Assembly (NCBI GenBank): GCA_947455025.1
Contig: CANGLU010000017.1
Span: forward strand, 1 to 48,664
From: Hyphomicrobiales bacterium
Lineage (GTDB): Bacteria > Pseudomonadota > Alphaproteobacteria > Rhizobiales > Beijerinckiaceae
Reading direction: 5' to 3'
Length of the DNA: 48,664 nt
The translations under genes were made by a program, and so were the position numbers. Positions 9,080 through 18,697 of this stretch are shown here, one piece after another; the first letter of the stretch is position 1; each line of letters begins with the position of its first letter. The notes below the pieces were generated by a model that made no database searches, had not been told where the DNA came from, and saw only the letters and a program-made list of their open reading frames with translations.

Positions 9080-9101
9080 GCCGCTTTCGAGCGGCTTTTT
9101 T
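9080..9101 (+). terminator. Intrinsic terminator of rpmG
   Basis: GCCGCT 9080-9085, a TTCG tetraloop and AGCGGC 9090-9095 are followed by TTTTTT at 9096-9101. It reaches the stop codon of the convergent divK gene. Confidence 0.9.
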
Positions 9102-9477
9102 ATTGGCTTGCTTCGCCAGCGTAGAATTTAACTGTTTCAATGAATTTTGCGATTGAAATCGGCTTGGACAAATAGGCTTCGCAGCCTTTGGATAAAATAC
9201 GATCCTCATCACCCTTCATTGCAAAGGCGGTAACGGCGACAATGGGGATATGCTTGATGGTTTCTTCGCCCTTAATCCATTGAATAACGACCTCTCCCGA
9301 CACTTCAGGCAGCTGAATATCCATTAAAACCAGGTCGGGCCGGTGACTTTTGACGAGTTCAAGCGCTTCCGTTCCGCTCGCCGTCTTTAGGGTGAGGTAG
9401 CCATGTGCTTCCAATAAATCATTGAAAAGCTTCATGTTTAAATCGTTATCTTCGACGATTAGAACGGTTTTTGACAT
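9100..9477 (-). CDS. divK: Single-domain response regulator DivK
   Basis: Cell-cycle response regulator that acts in the DivJ/PleC-CtrA network of alphaproteobacteria. The 125 residues form just a receiver domain: acidic pocket E9-D10, phospho-acceptor D53 in LMDIQLPE, T83 and K105 in YLSKP. No output domain is present, as expected for DivK. The sequence [20 protein letters not shown] is typical of DivK rather than of other CheY-like proteins. PleD, often adjacent in relatives, is not here. It converges with rpmG. Confidence 0.9.
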   Translation of the reverse strand: MSKTVLIVEDNDLNMKLFNDLLEAHGYLTLKTASGTEALELVKSHRPDLVLMDIQLPEVSGEVVIQWIKGEETIKHIPIVAVTAFAMKGDEDRILSKGCEAYLSKPISIAKFIETVKFYAGEASQ

Positions 9478-9551
9478 TATATTTCAGGAGTAATCCTGTC
9501 CTTTTGGGTTTGTTTTTCTACTTTACGAATAGGTTACAGTAAAAATTTAAT

Positions 9552-10406
9552 TTAATTGCACTTTTTCTCGTCAAGTTTGGTGATGCTTTGGAGATGACCG
9601 CTCAATTTAAATTCTTTCAAATCAAGTATTAAGTTGACGGCTACGCCGTTTTCTAAAATTTCTTGGAAGATCGAATACTCGGATGTGGGCTGATTATCAT
9701 AGCCAAATCCGATCGTGACCGGCCAATGTCTTTGTTTGCCAAAGGTCTTGGTGACCAAATCAATCTCCGAACCCGTACTTAAAGATTTTTCTGCCCCGAT
9801 AATCGCAAAAGTGCTTTGGGCGGAAGATGTCGTGTCGGTCCCGTCGAATTGAAGAAGGTCTAACGACTTATGACCGGCCAAGGCCGAAGTAATCAGCGAT
9901 TTTGTATACGCAATTGGAAAGCTCGCCTGGGAGGGTAAATGCAATTCCGCGCGGGTTGGCGAGGTATAATGGACAATAACACCGCTCTCTAACCGTTGCG
10001 CATTTCCATTTGTTGTTTCCACGACTTCATCTTTACCAATATTTTTTGAGAAGAAATCGAGCCTCTTTTCATCCGGCGTCTCACTTGCCGAAGAAAAATC
10101 ATCAAGAACCTGCCGGCCACCTTCCGAATTGGAGAGGATGATCATCTGGCGGAATTGTTGTTGATACCCCTCGCAGGACGAACCTGTTAATTCATAAACC
10201 ATCCGGCCGACCACGCTCTCCCACGAGCCATGATTCGAACTTTCGATCAGATTTAGGCTATAAACAGCCCGATGCGGGGCCAAATTGACCTCGGCGCTGG
10301 CAAAATCTTGGCCTATCATCAGAATTCCAAAGGCCCCAAAAAGGCCCCACACCGTGCGACACCGGAAATTTGATCGGGTTCGAGATAAACGATCACCCTT
10401 TTTCAA
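9552..10406 (-). CDS. EipB/DUF1849 family cell-envelope protein
   Basis: Periplasmic protein of the DUF1849 family. Its best-known member, EipB of Brucella, supports envelope integrity. A signal peptide with hydrophobic core WGLFGAFGILMI and cleavage near FASA is followed by LAPHRAVYSL, a hallmark of the family. One early Cys (in SSCEGY) and one at the C-terminus (KKCN) could form the disulfide known in EipB. I chose the TTG at 10406 because AAGGA lies 8 nt upstream. A longer ATG frame exists to 10490 but would overlap the divergent ridA start and put extra residues before the signal peptide. Confidence 0.85.
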   Translation of the reverse strand: MKKGDRLSRTRSNFRCRTVWGLFGAFGILMIGQDFASAEVNLAPHRAVYSLNLIESSNHGSWESVVGRMVYELTGSSCEGYQQQFRQMIILSNSEGGRQVLDDFSSASETPDEKRLDFFSKNIGKDEVVETTNGNAQRLESGVIVHYTSPTRAELHLPSQASFPIAYTKSLITSALAGHKSLDLLQFDGTDTTSSAQSTFAIIGAEKSLSTGSEIDLVTKTFGKQRHWPVTIGFGYDNQPTSEYSIFQEILENGVAVNLILDLKEFKLSGHLQSITKLDEKKCN

Positions 10407-10466
10407 TGACAATTTCCTTGGTTGCGGCCCATAAAAGTGCAAAATAACGTCAAAAGAGGAGAAGAT

Positions 10467-10931
10467 ATGACAATCACCGACCGTCTCCATCAGGCTGGAA
10501 TAATTTTACCCGAGCCGCCCCTTCCTGTCGCCAATTATATCCCGTCGGCGATCACCGGAAACCTCCTATTTATCTCAGGGCAACTTTGCCTTGATAATGG
10601 CACGCTGCATCCACGGCATATTGGCAAGGTTGGTGGCTCGGTCAGCACCGATCACGGCATCGAGGCGGCAAAGTTCTGTGCGATCAATCTCTTAGCCCAA
10701 GCAAAGGCCGCCCTAGGCGATTTAGAGCGGATCCAGCGCTGTGTCCGCCTCGGTGGCTTTATCAACGCCCAGGCGGGCTTTACGGCCCTCCCACCCATCA
10801 TGAATGGCGCTTCCGACCTGATGGTGGCCATTCTTGGCGATGCTGGCAAGCATACACGGACAACGGTCGGTGTTGCTGAGCTTCCGATGGGGGCTGCTGT
10901 CGAAATTGAGGCTATTTTCGAGGTTCGCTAA
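10467..10931 (+). CDS. RidA/YjgF family protein
   Basis: A 154-residue member of the RidA superfamily. Characterised RidA enzymes hydrolyse reactive enamine/imine intermediates. The longer length and the N-terminal segment (ITDRLHQAGIILPEPPLPVANY) suggest the YjgH/YoaB-like branch, where the function is less sure. FISGQLC and TVGVAELPMGAAVEIEAIFEV are typical core segments. GAGGAGAAGAT supplies a good ribosome-binding site. Its TAA shares one base with the ATG of the following gene. Confidence 0.88.
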   Translation: MTITDRLHQAGIILPEPPLPVANYIPSAITGNLLFISGQLCLDNGTLHPRHIGKVGGSVSTDHGIEAAKFCAINLLAQAKAALGDLERIQRCVRLGGFINAQAGFTALPPIMNGASDLMVAILGDAGKHTRTTVGVAELPMGAAVEIEAIFEVR

Positions 10932-11677
10932 TGGCTCAGCCGGCTTGGCTTATTTCGCGGCCTATTGCCCATCGGGGACTGCATAATCGCGCCCTCGGGG
11001 TCATTGAGAACACAATTGGCGCGGCTTTAGCGGCAATTGAGCATGATTTTACCATTGAATGTGATGTGCAACTCACAAAAGATGGTGAAATCATCGTTTT
11101 TCATGACGATGAGCTTGAGCGTTTGACGGATGGGGTCGGGCCTGTAAAAGATAAGACTCTAGTTGAGATTAAAGCGCTCAATTTAAAGGATTCAAAAGAA
11201 AAAATTCCAACGCTTGAAGAATTTCTCAATACGCTTTCCAGTAAAGTTCCGTTGATTTGCGAGATTAAAAGCGAATTTGATGATAATCCGATGCCAACAA
11301 AGCGGTGTTGTGATGTGCTTTCTCTTTACGATGGACCCGTTGCGATCAAATCTTTTGACCCATATTGTGTTGGTCTTGTCCGTGATTTTTTGCCTACCCA
11401 TCCGAGGGGATTTATTGGCGAGAGTTTCTATGATGATCCGGAATGGGATATTCTTGGGAAAAGTAAAAAGAAGTATTTAAAAGGCCTTAGCCATTTAAAT
11501 GAGAATAATCCTGATTTTATCTCGTGGTATCAAAAGGATATCGAAGAATTGGGACCTTGCCTCTCGCGCGAATATACTGGACTTCCACTGATGACGTGGA
11601 CCATCCGGAGCCCTGAAGACCAAGCGCGCGTGGCGCATTATTCTGATCAGATTGTATTTGAAAATTTCATTCCGTAA
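10931..11677 (+). CDS. Glycerophosphodiester phosphodiesterase
   Basis: Hydrolyses glycerophosphodiesters to glycerol-3-phosphate and an alcohol, recycling phospholipid head groups. The 248 residues show the GDPD core: IAHRGLHNRALGVIENT near residue 11, ECDVQLTKDGEIIVFHD near 42, and MTWTIRSPED near the C-terminus. No signal peptide, so probably cytosolic (UgpQ-like). It is coupled to ridA by a TAATG overlap. The gene is distinctly AT-richer than nrdJ or clpA. Confidence 0.92.
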   Translation: MAQPAWLISRPIAHRGLHNRALGVIENTIGAALAAIEHDFTIECDVQLTKDGEIIVFHDDELERLTDGVGPVKDKTLVEIKALNLKDSKEKIPTLEEFLNTLSSKVPLICEIKSEFDDNPMPTKRCCDVLSLYDGPVAIKSFDPYCVGLVRDFLPTHPRGFIGESFYDDPEWDILGKSKKKYLKGLSHLNENNPDFISWYQKDIEELGPCLSREYTGLPLMTWTIRSPEDQARVAHYSDQIVFENFIP

Positions 11678-11709
11678 TTCATAAAAATAGGAAGTCTTAT
11701 TCAATAAAA

Positions 11710-12894
11710 ATGAGCCTTATCATCAAAATAGAGCCCGAATTTTCAACTATAAATCCAAAAAAATGGAACGATCTGCACTGCGTCAGTACTATAAATCAAA
11801 AATCAAAATTAAATCCATTTATTTCACACGAATTTTTGAGTGCATTAGAGCAATCTGGCTCCACGAAAACTAAAACCGGCTGGGGAGGCGCTCATATTTT
11901 ACTCGAAGATGAAGCAGAAAATCTTTTGGCGGCTTGTCCGGCCTATTTGAAATCTCATTCGATGGGTGAATATGTATTCGACCAAGGCTGGGCGGATGCT
12001 TACTCGCGGGCGGGCGGGGAATACTATCCAAAGCTTCAAATCTCGGTGCCTTTTACTCCCGCAACGGCGCCAAAATTGCTCACGGGCTCGGGCGAAAACT
12101 TGGTTGATCTTAAAAGGACGCTCGCCTCTTCTATTCCCGAACTCTGCACCCGTTTAGGGGCTTCCTCGGCCCATGCGACGTTTTTGACAGAAGAGGACAA
12201 GAATATCTTTCTAGAAGCCGGATTTCTCGAAAGAAATGACAAGCAATATCATTGGTTCAACGCGAATTATGAAACCTTTGATGATTTTCTTGAGGCTTTA
12301 TCGTCGCGCAAAAGAAAACTGATCCGGCGCGAACGTAGAGACGCGCTGGCCAATGGTATTACGATCGAACAGCTCACAGGTTCCGATATAAAAACCGAAC
12401 ATATGGAGGCTTTTTATACCTTCTATATGGATACGGGATCTCGAAAATGGGGCCGTCCCTATCTGACGCGGGCGTTTTTTTCGATCATTCAAGAGACTAT
12501 GCCCGATCAAATACTGCTGATCATGGCCAAGCGCGAGGGGCAATACATTGCCGGAGCGATCAATTTTATTGGCGATGACGTGCTTTATGGCCGGAATTGG
12601 GGATGTATTGAAAACCATCCTTTCTTGCATTTTGAGGTTTGTTACTATCAGGCTATGGATTTTGCCATCCAAAACGGCCTAAAAAAGGTCGAAGCAGGCG
12701 CGCAAGGCGAACATAAGCTGGCGCGGGGCTATATACCGGTCACGACCTATTCGGCGCATTATATTGCTGATCCAAGCTTTAGACAGGCGGTTGCCAATTA
12801 TTTGGAAGAAGAACGAAACTATATCGCGGAGCTGCAAGACACGCTGTCGGAGCATACGCCGTTTCGGCGCGGGGAGCGGTTGGAAGACGAGTAA
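11710..12894 (+). CDS. FemAB-like GNAT-fold protein (COG3146 family)
   Basis: A 394-residue cytosolic protein of the DUF482 family, related in fold to FemAB peptidyltransferases and annotated as N-acetyltransferase-like. Segments YGRNWGCIENHPFLHFEVCYYQ and GLKKVEAGAQGEHKLARGY are typical. A role in cell-wall or amino-acyl transfer is inference from the fold. It follows the phosphodiesterase by 32 nt. AGGAAG lies about 17 nt before the ATG, which is rather far. Confidence 0.8.
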   Translation: MSLIIKIEPEFSTINPKKWNDLHCVSTINQKSKLNPFISHEFLSALEQSGSTKTKTGWGGAHILLEDEAENLLAACPAYLKSHSMGEYVFDQGWADAYSRAGGEYYPKLQISVPFTPATAPKLLTGSGENLVDLKRTLASSIPELCTRLGASSAHATFLTEEDKNIFLEAGFLERNDKQYHWFNANYETFDDFLEALSSRKRKLIRRERRDALANGITIEQLTGSDIKTEHMEAFYTFYMDTGSRKWGRPYLTRAFFSIIQETMPDQILLIMAKREGQYIAGAINFIGDDVLYGRNWGCIENHPFLHFEVCYYQAMDFAIQNGLKKVEAGAQGEHKLARGYIPVTTYSAHYIADPSFRQAVANYLEEERNYIAELQDTLSEHTPFRRGERLEDE

Positions 12895-12924
12895 AACGGG
12901 CTTTGATTTTAAGGATAGATAGTC

Positions 12925-13344
12925 ATGACCTATGATGATCACAATATATTTGCCAAGATTTTGCGCGGCGAAATCCCTTGCGAAACATTGTTTGAAGATG
13001 AGCATGTTTTGGCGTTCATGGATATTATGCCGCAGGTGGATGGACACTGTCTTGTTCTTCCGAAAAAGCCTTCGGTTGGGCTTTTAGATGCTGATCCTGC
13101 TGTATTTGCGCCGCTTTTTACGGCTGTTCAACGACTGGGCAAGGCTGTAACCAAGGCTTTTCATGCGGATGGGGTGAGCATTATGCAGTTTAACGGGAGT
13201 GCCGCGGGCCAGACGGTGTTTCACCTGCATGTCCATGTGATGCCGAGAATGGCCGGAATCCCACCTAGACCCCATACAGGAAAGATGGAAGCTACTGAAA
13301 TTATTCAGAAAAATGCGGAGTTAATTCGCGCGGCGCTGATTTAA
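12925..13344 (+). CDS. HIT family hydrolase
   Basis: A 139-residue histidine-triad protein, probably a nucleoside phosphoramidate or dinucleotide hydrolase (HinT-like). FAKILRGEIPCETLFEDE is the typical N-terminal segment, and FHLHVHVMPR carries the HxHxH triad. AAGGAT lies 9 nt before the ATG. Last gene of the plus-strand run from ridA onward; it faces the minus-strand clp cluster. Confidence 0.93.
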   Translation: MTYDDHNIFAKILRGEIPCETLFEDEHVLAFMDIMPQVDGHCLVLPKKPSVGLLDADPAVFAPLFTAVQRLGKAVTKAFHADGVSIMQFNGSAAGQTVFHLHVHVMPRMAGIPPRPHTGKMEATEIIQKNAELIRAALI

Positions 13345-13560
13345 GTAAAGCATCAGTCCGTTCGAAGTAAAGCGCAAGTATTCGAACATTCATCGATTCA
13401 TTCATCGGATGAATAAGGCCAGTGGATTCGATACATAACGATCAGGTTCAGGTGAATAAAACAATGGTTTCACTTATTGAAACGCGCAAACCATTGAAAA
13501 TAAATGATTTTTTCGTCTGAAGTATTGCCAAATCGCAGCCCTGCGATGGCACCCCAAGCG

Positions 13561-13728
13561 CTATTCCAGCCCCAGCATTTTTCCGATGGGCGTGCCTATA
13601 AACTGCCTCGAAATCTCGATAGCACCGTACGTTAAAGCTATCAGAACGACAGGCACGACGAACCAAGCCACGGTATCTTCATACCGCAGCCGTTCTTTTC
13701 GCCTTTGCTTGCGTTGCTGCCGCCCCAT
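13561..13728 (-). CDS. Small single-pass membrane protein (55 aa)
   Basis: Not recognised by name. The product begins MGRQQRKQRRKERLRYED, a strongly basic N-terminus, followed by one hydrophobic helix AWFVVPVVLIALTYGAI at about residues 21-37. The short C-terminal part ends GKMLGLE. The positive-inside rule places the N-terminus in the cytoplasm. It begins 36 nt after the clpA stop on the same strand, so it may be the last gene of the clpS-clpA unit. The GGG-type ribosome-binding site is weak. Confidence 0.5.
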   Translation of the reverse strand: MGRQQRKQRRKERLRYEDTVAWFVVPVVLIALTYGAIEISRQFIGTPIGKMLGLE

Positions 13729-13764
13729 TACCCAAAAACCGCTGCTATTCTCAAAAGTTCACTT

Positions 13765-16197
13765 TTAGAGCGGCACCTTTGGCACGGTTCGCACCGGCTT
13801 GTCGATTGGGCTTTTGGCTTTAGGCTTTGTCGATGCCCGTTTCACCGAGCCTGCTTTGGCGCGCGCTTCGGCAACGGCTTTTTCGGGCTTGGGCGTAACA
13901 GGGCCTTCGAGATATTCGAAGCCGAGCTTCTCGCCCTTCTCCTCTTTGACGACGACCACGCGAACGCCGCCACCGGTCTTGAGCTTGCCGAACAAAAGCT
14001 CCTCGGCCAAAGGCTGCTTGATCGAGGATTGGATCAAACGCGCCATTGGGCGGGCACCCATGGTTTCGTCATAGCCATGGTCAACCAACCAAACCCGCGC
14101 CTCGTCTGACAATTCAATCGTGACGTTGCGGTCGGCCAATTGGGCTTCGAGCTGCAGGACGAATTTGTCGACGACTTTGCTGACCACTTCCTTCGGCAAT
14201 TGCGAGAAGGAAATGATTTGATCGAGACGGTTGCGGAATTCCGGCGCAAACAGACGGTTGATCGCTTCTTGGTCGTCGCCTTCCCGCTTGGTACGCGTGA
14301 AGCCAAAGGCCGCTTTGGCCAGATCCGCCGCGCCCGCATTGGTGGTCATGATCAAGATCACATTGCGGAAATCAACGGTTTTGCCGTGGTGATCGGTCAG
14401 CTTGCCGTGATCCATCACCTGCAAGAGGATGTTGAACAGATCGGGATGGGCTTTTTCGATTTCGTCGAGCAACAGCACGCAATGCGGGTGCTGATCGACC
14501 GCATCGGTCAAAAGGCCGCCTTGATCAAAGCCGACATAGCCGGGAGGTGCGCCGATCAACCGCGAGACGGCGTGACGCTCCATATATTCCGACATGTCAA
14601 AGCGCTTGATTTCAACGCCCAAGGAAGCGGCCAATTGGCGCGCCACTTCGGTTTTACCAACACCCGTGGGACCGGCGAAAAGATAGGAGCCGATTGGCTT
14701 TTCGGGGTCGCGCAGACCCGCACGGGCGAGTTTAATGGCGGAGCTTAACGCCGAAATAGCGGCGTCCTGCCCATACACGACGCGCTTCAAGGTCTCTTCG
14801 AGCGATTTCAGAACTTCTGAATCATCCTTCGAGACGGTCTTGGGCGGGATGCGCGCCATGGTCGCGATGGTGGCTTCGATTTCAGCCACGCCAATGGTTT
14901 TGCGGCGCTTGCTGTCGACGAGCAACATTTGGGCGGCACCGCTCTCGTCGATCACGTCTATCGCTTTATCGGGCAATTTACGGTCATGGATGTAGCGGGC
15001 GGACAGCTCCACGGCGGCTTTAATCGCGTCGTTCGAATATTTCAACCCGTGGAAATCCTCATAATAAGGCTTGAGGCCTTTGAGGATTTCAATCGCATCC
15101 GGAACGGATGGTTCATTCACGTCAATTTTCTGGAACCGACGCAGCAAAGCGCGGTCTTTTTCGAAATATTGGCGGAATTCCTTATAGGTCGTCGAGCCGA
15201 TGCAGCGCAGCGTGCCTTGGGCCAAAGCGGGCTTTAGGAGGTTGGACGCATCCATCGCACCGCCGGAGGTGGCGCCCGCACCGATGACGGTGTGGATTTC
15301 ATCGATGAAGAGAACCGCATTCGGGTGCTGCTCGATTTCCTTGACGACCTGCTTCAAGCGCTCTTCGAAATCACCGCGATAGCGGGTTCCGGCGAGCAAA
15401 AGGCCCATATCGAGCGAGAAAACGGTGGCACCTGCCAAGACAGCCGGCACTTCGCCCCGCGTGATTTTAAGCGCCAAACCTTCGGCAATGGCCGTTTTGC
15501 CGACGCCCGGCTCGCCCACCAATAAGGGATTGTTCTTTTGGCGGCGGCAGAGCACCTGGATCGTGCGCTTGACCTCGGCGTCGCGGCCAATCAGCGGATC
15601 GATTTTGCCATCGCCCGCCTTTTTGTTCAGATTGACGCAATAGGCCTCGAGCGCCTCGCCCTTCTTTTTCGGGCCATTGGCCTGTTCGCCACCCTGCCCG
15701 CTTTGATCCGAGCCCTCGGTATCCGGCTCGCTCTCGGAGGTCGCGCCCGGCATACCGGGCCGCTTGGCGATGCCATGCGAAATGTAATTGACCGCGTCAT
15801 AGCGGGTCATGTCCTGCTCTTGCAGGAAATAAGCGGCATAGCTTTCGCGCTCGGCGAAAAGGGCAACCAGAATATTGGCGCCTGTGACTTCTTCGCGGCC
15901 CGAGGACTGGACATGGATGACAGCGCGCTGGATGACGCGCTGGAAGCCCGCCGTCGGCTTGGCGTCAACCGCAACGGTTGTCACAAGGCTCATCAATTCG
16001 GTGTCGATATACTCGATGAGGCTGTGGCGGAGGATATCGAGATCAACCCCGCAGGCGCGCATGACGGCAATCGCATCGCGGTCGTCCGTTAAGCCCAAAA
16101 GCAAATGTTCAAGCGTCGCATATTCGTGCTTACGCTCGTTCGCAAGTGCGAGTGCCTTGTGAAGAACCTGCTCTAAGCTTTTGGAAAAAGATGGCAT
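13765..16197 (-). CDS. clpA: ATP-dependent Clp protease ATP-binding subunit ClpA
   Basis: AAA+ unfoldase that threads substrates into ClpP. The 810-residue product has the Clp N-domain ([16 protein letters not shown] onward, with two repeats up to about 140), then an acidic/Gly-rich linker. AAA module 1 has Walker A GEPGVGKT and Walker [12 protein letters not shown] module 2 has [22 protein letters not shown] and the pore loop GYVGF. No M-domain, which separates it from ClpB. The start at 16197 is chosen because MPSFSKSL is the usual ClpA N-terminus. The tail is long and Lys/Pro-rich (about 50 residues). clpS lies 16 nt upstream. Confidence 0.96.
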   Translation of the reverse strand: MPSFSKSLEQVLHKALALANERKHEYATLEHLLLGLTDDRDAIAVMRACGVDLDILRHSLIEYIDTELMSLVTTVAVDAKPTAGFQRVIQRAVIHVQSSGREEVTGANILVALFAERESYAAYFLQEQDMTRYDAVNYISHGIAKRPGMPGATSESEPDTEGSDQSGQGGEQANGPKKKGEALEAYCVNLNKKAGDGKIDPLIGRDAEVKRTIQVLCRRQKNNPLLVGEPGVGKTAIAEGLALKITRGEVPAVLAGATVFSLDMGLLLAGTRYRGDFEERLKQVVKEIEQHPNAVLFIDEIHTVIGAGATSGGAMDASNLLKPALAQGTLRCIGSTTYKEFRQYFEKDRALLRRFQKIDVNEPSVPDAIEILKGLKPYYEDFHGLKYSNDAIKAAVELSARYIHDRKLPDKAIDVIDESGAAQMLLVDSKRRKTIGVAEIEATIATMARIPPKTVSKDDSEVLKSLEETLKRVVYGQDAAISALSSAIKLARAGLRDPEKPIGSYLFAGPTGVGKTEVARQLAASLGVEIKRFDMSEYMERHAVSRLIGAPPGYVGFDQGGLLTDAVDQHPHCVLLLDEIEKAHPDLFNILLQVMDHGKLTDHHGKTVDFRNVILIMTTNAGAADLAKAAFGFTRTKREGDDQEAINRLFAPEFRNRLDQIISFSQLPKEVVSKVVDKFVLQLEAQLADRNVTIELSDEARVWLVDHGYDETMGARPMARLIQSSIKQPLAEELLFGKLKTGGGVRVVVVKEEKGEKLGFEYLEGPVTPKPEKAVAEARAKAGSVKRASTKPKAKSPIDKPVRTVPKVPL

Positions 16198-16213
16198 TTC
16201 GTCAATATACCTT

Positions 16214-16621
16214 TCAATTCCGTTCCATAACACATTGCAACGGATGCTGATGCTTGCGCGCGAAATCCATGACCAAGGTGACCTTGGTTTCGGCGACCTC
16301 ATAGGTAAACACGCCGCACTCGCCCACGCCATTTTGGTGGACATGCATCATGATGACATAGGCGTCGTCATAGGATTTGTTAAAGAAACTTTGGAGCACG
16401 TGGATGACGAATTCCATCGGCGTGAAATCATCGTTTAAGAGCAAAACGCGATAAAGCGGCGGCTTCTTCACCTGCGGCTTGGTGCGGGTGATGATGGCGA
16501 CGCCCGGACCATTGTCCTCATCCTCCCGCCGGGGCGGCAAAGCCATGGCAAGCGGAAGGGCCGACGCGCGTGGCGCGGCGATCGGATTGGGACATAACTG
16601 GTTCGGCGTAACGATGCTCAT
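16214..16621 (-). CDS. clpS: ATP-dependent Clp protease adaptor ClpS
   Basis: Adaptor that recognises N-degron substrates and hands them to ClpA. The 135-residue product carries a disordered Pro/Ala-rich N-terminal extension of about 50 residues, then the ClpS core: [23 protein letters not shown], a MMHVHQNG helix, and [11 protein letters not shown]. The start at 16621 (MSIVTPNQ) follows AAGGGCTC; the frame is open further upstream. Directly upstream of clpA, as usual in proteobacteria. Confidence 0.93.
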   Translation of the reverse strand: MSIVTPNQLCPNPIAAPRASALPLAMALPPRREDEDNGPGVAIITRTKPQVKKPPLYRVLLLNDDFTPMEFVIHVLQSFFNKSYDDAYVIMMHVHQNGVGECGVFTYEVAETKVTLVMDFARKHQHPLQCVMERN

Positions 16622-16754
16622 GAGCCCTTTTTCAAAGATTGGCAGCGTCAACCGAATGATGCTTCTAAACCCCTCTTTCTGCAAGCTATGCTTCGATGGG
16701 GGTAATTTCCAGTGCGGGAGGCTAAAATAATCAGGGTCAAGCGCAATTAAAACG

Positions 16755-16782
16755 AAAAAAGGCCCGGATGACCGGGCCTTTT
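16755..16782 (-). terminator. Intrinsic terminator of the phasin gene
   Basis: GGCCCGG at 16761-16767 and CCGGGCC at 16772-16778 form the stem. On the minus strand the stem is followed by a T-run (complement of AAAAAA 16755-16760). Ts on the other side could let it act in both directions. Confidence 0.85.
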
Positions 16783-16808
16783 CAATTCTGATCTCGGGTT
16801 AAATGAGA

Positions 16809-17150
16809 TTACTTAGCCGATGCCTGAACCTTGGCGATCACGGCTTCGTATGGCTTTACCGTGTCCTTGGCGAGGTCGGTGTAGAGTTCACCCACCTTCG
16901 AAGCGTAGGCCACGAAGCCTTCGTAAGCCGACTTAGCGAAATCCGACTGAATTTCGAAAGCCTTGTCGAGCGTCTTAACGCCAACGAGCTTTTCCATGAC
17001 CGACGAGCTGTGCTCGAAAGCCTTCTTGGAATAGTCAGCGGTTTCGGTGGCAATCGCCTGAACGCTCTTGCTGGTCGCGCCGAAGCTCTTCACAGCGAGA
17101 TCGATATTGTCTTTGCTCATCTTTTGGATGTCTTCGAACTGATTGAACAT
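16809..17150 (-). CDS. Phasin family protein
   Basis: A 113-residue, almost wholly helical protein (MFNQFEDIQKMSKDNIDLAVKSF...). It matches the phasin_2 pattern: amphipathic helices, no cysteine, many Ala, Lys and Ser. Phasins coat polyhydroxyalkanoate granules. However, small phasin-like proteins also occur in relatives without obvious granule roles, and no PHA synthesis genes lie in this window. It has a near-consensus promoter and a strong terminator, so it is probably a highly expressed single gene. Confidence 0.88.
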   Translation of the reverse strand: MFNQFEDIQKMSKDNIDLAVKSFGATSKSVQAIATETADYSKKAFEHSSSVMEKLVGVKTLDKAFEIQSDFAKSAYEGFVAYASKVGELYTDLAKDTVKPYEAVIAKVQASAK

Positions 17151-17220
17151 ATGCGGGGTCCTTTCACTTGCGAGGTTACCGTCGAAAGTTACGCTGACGG
17201 GAATTCTTGAATGCCCCCGT

Positions 17221-17248
17221 TATATATGCGGCGCACAATTTCTGTCAA
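17221..17248 (-). promoter_or_regulatory. Probable promoter of the phasin gene
   Basis: On the minus strand TTGACA (17248-17243) and TATATA (17226-17221) are 16 bp apart, about 70 bp before the phasin ATG. Both hexamers are close to consensus. Confidence 0.6.
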
Positions 17249-17416
17249 GGATTATTGTGCAGTGCAATATATCCTACTTTTGGCCAAATTAAGTAGCAAT
17301 TTAACAAAGCCGTAACCTCGACGCGCTAAGAGAGCGGATGAAGTAGGCCCCTTGCCGTTTATGGCGGAGCGTGAGAGATTTTTGGGGCCCGTTGCAGGTT
17401 CGGGAGTAGATAAAGA

Positions 17417-18658
17417 ATGCGGTTTTCGACGCAAATGGTTTCGCGGCCCCTTCAGATTGGCCTTGCGGTTTTGGCTTTCGCCTCCGTTAACGGAATGCTT
17501 GATGCTCAAGCCAAGACAAAGGCGCAAGCGTCCGCGCCCTATGCGCCGCCCTATTCGGAATTGGTCGTTGATGCCCGTTCCGGCAAAACGCTTTATGCGG
17601 TAGCCCCCGACGCTCAACGCCACCCCGCTTCAATCACCAAGGTGATGACGCTTTATTTGCTGTTTGAAGAACTCGACGCTGGTCGCCTGAATCTCGGCTC
17701 GCAAATCAAGATTTCGCAATGGGCACAAAAGCAGGCGCCTTCGAAGCTTGGACTGAATGCGGGCGATACGATTTCGGTCGAGGACGCCATCAAGGCGGTG
17801 GTGACCAAATCGGCCAATGATATTGCTGTCGCGATTGCCGAGCAGATTGGTGGAACGGAAAGCAATTTTGCCGATCTCATGACCAAAAAGGCGAAAGCCT
17901 TGGGCATGACGCGCACGGTTTACGCCAATGCCTCGGGGCTTCCGAACCCCCGCCAATTAACAACGGCGCGCGATCTCGTGACGCTTGGCAAATCGCTACA
18001 ACAGCGTTTCCCCAAATATTATGCCTATTTCTCCCTGCGTTCGTTTGAGTATGACGGCGACACCATTGCCAATCATAACAAGCTCTTGGGCCGCGTTGAT
18101 GGCGTGGACGGCATCAAGACCGGATATACCCAAGCCTCGGGCTTCAATCTTCTGACCTCAGTGCATCAAGACGACCACGCCCTTTTGGCGGTTATTTTGG
18201 GCGGACGCTCCGGCCCTTCGCGCGACCGGCGCATGGCCGAGTTGATCGATACCTATATCGATAGCGCGACCGGCGTTGACGGCAAAAAGAAGGTGGCTGC
18301 CAATGCCGCCCCGATCAGCCAAGGCGATACGGAAGCAACAACAGCACCGGTTGCTGCGAAGGTAGCGGCGAAGGCACCTGATGCGCCAGCCTCGAACCTT
18401 GGCGCGCGCATGGAGCAAAATTGGTGGATCCAGGTTGGCGTCGCGAAAAGCGAAAAGCAGGCGCAATCGGTTCTGGCCGAGATCCGCAAGAGCAAGGATG
18501 TTTTATCGGCTGACGCGGTAGCGGCCACCGAAAAAGTCACGGTGGGTGGCAAGGAAATGTGGCGCAGCCGCTTTACCAAGCTCTCCGAAGTTGATGCGGC
18601 GGCGGCTTGTACCAAGTTGAAAAAACGCGGGATTGCTTGTTTCGCTTCAAGAAGTTGA
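17417..18658 (+). CDS. D-alanyl-D-alanine carboxypeptidase with SPOR domain
   Basis: Penicillin-binding protein that trims the terminal D-Ala from peptidoglycan stem peptides in the periplasm. The 413 residues begin with a signal peptide (core IGLAVLAFASVNG). The catalytic triad motifs are all present: S72-ITK75, S132-A-N134 and K234-T-G236. A linker rich in Ala leads to a C-terminal SPOR-like domain (about 332-410), which binds denuded glycan and would target it to the division site. The DacF/PBP5 class with a SPOR domain is common in Rhizobiales. Downstream genes run on the opposite strand. Confidence 0.93.
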   Translation: MRFSTQMVSRPLQIGLAVLAFASVNGMLDAQAKTKAQASAPYAPPYSELVVDARSGKTLYAVAPDAQRHPASITKVMTLYLLFEELDAGRLNLGSQIKISQWAQKQAPSKLGLNAGDTISVEDAIKAVVTKSANDIAVAIAEQIGGTESNFADLMTKKAKALGMTRTVYANASGLPNPRQLTTARDLVTLGKSLQQRFPKYYAYFSLRSFEYDGDTIANHNKLLGRVDGVDGIKTGYTQASGFNLLTSVHQDDHALLAVILGGRSGPSRDRRMAELIDTYIDSATGVDGKKKVAANAAPISQGDTEATTAPVAAKVAAKAPDAPASNLGARMEQNWWIQVGVAKSEKQAQSVLAEIRKSKDVLSADAVAATEKVTVGGKEMWRSRFTKLSEVDAAAACTKLKKRGIACFASRS

Positions 18659-18697
18659 GATCAATTCTTCATCCGGCAGTCGAGCGGGAGTAACCGA

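Noticed and set aside
13462-13496. CAATGGTTT / AAACCATTG inverted repeat between the HIT gene and the small membrane protein
   Set aside because: A 9-bp dyad with a long loop and no T-run. It may be a weak bidirectional terminator but cannot be called.
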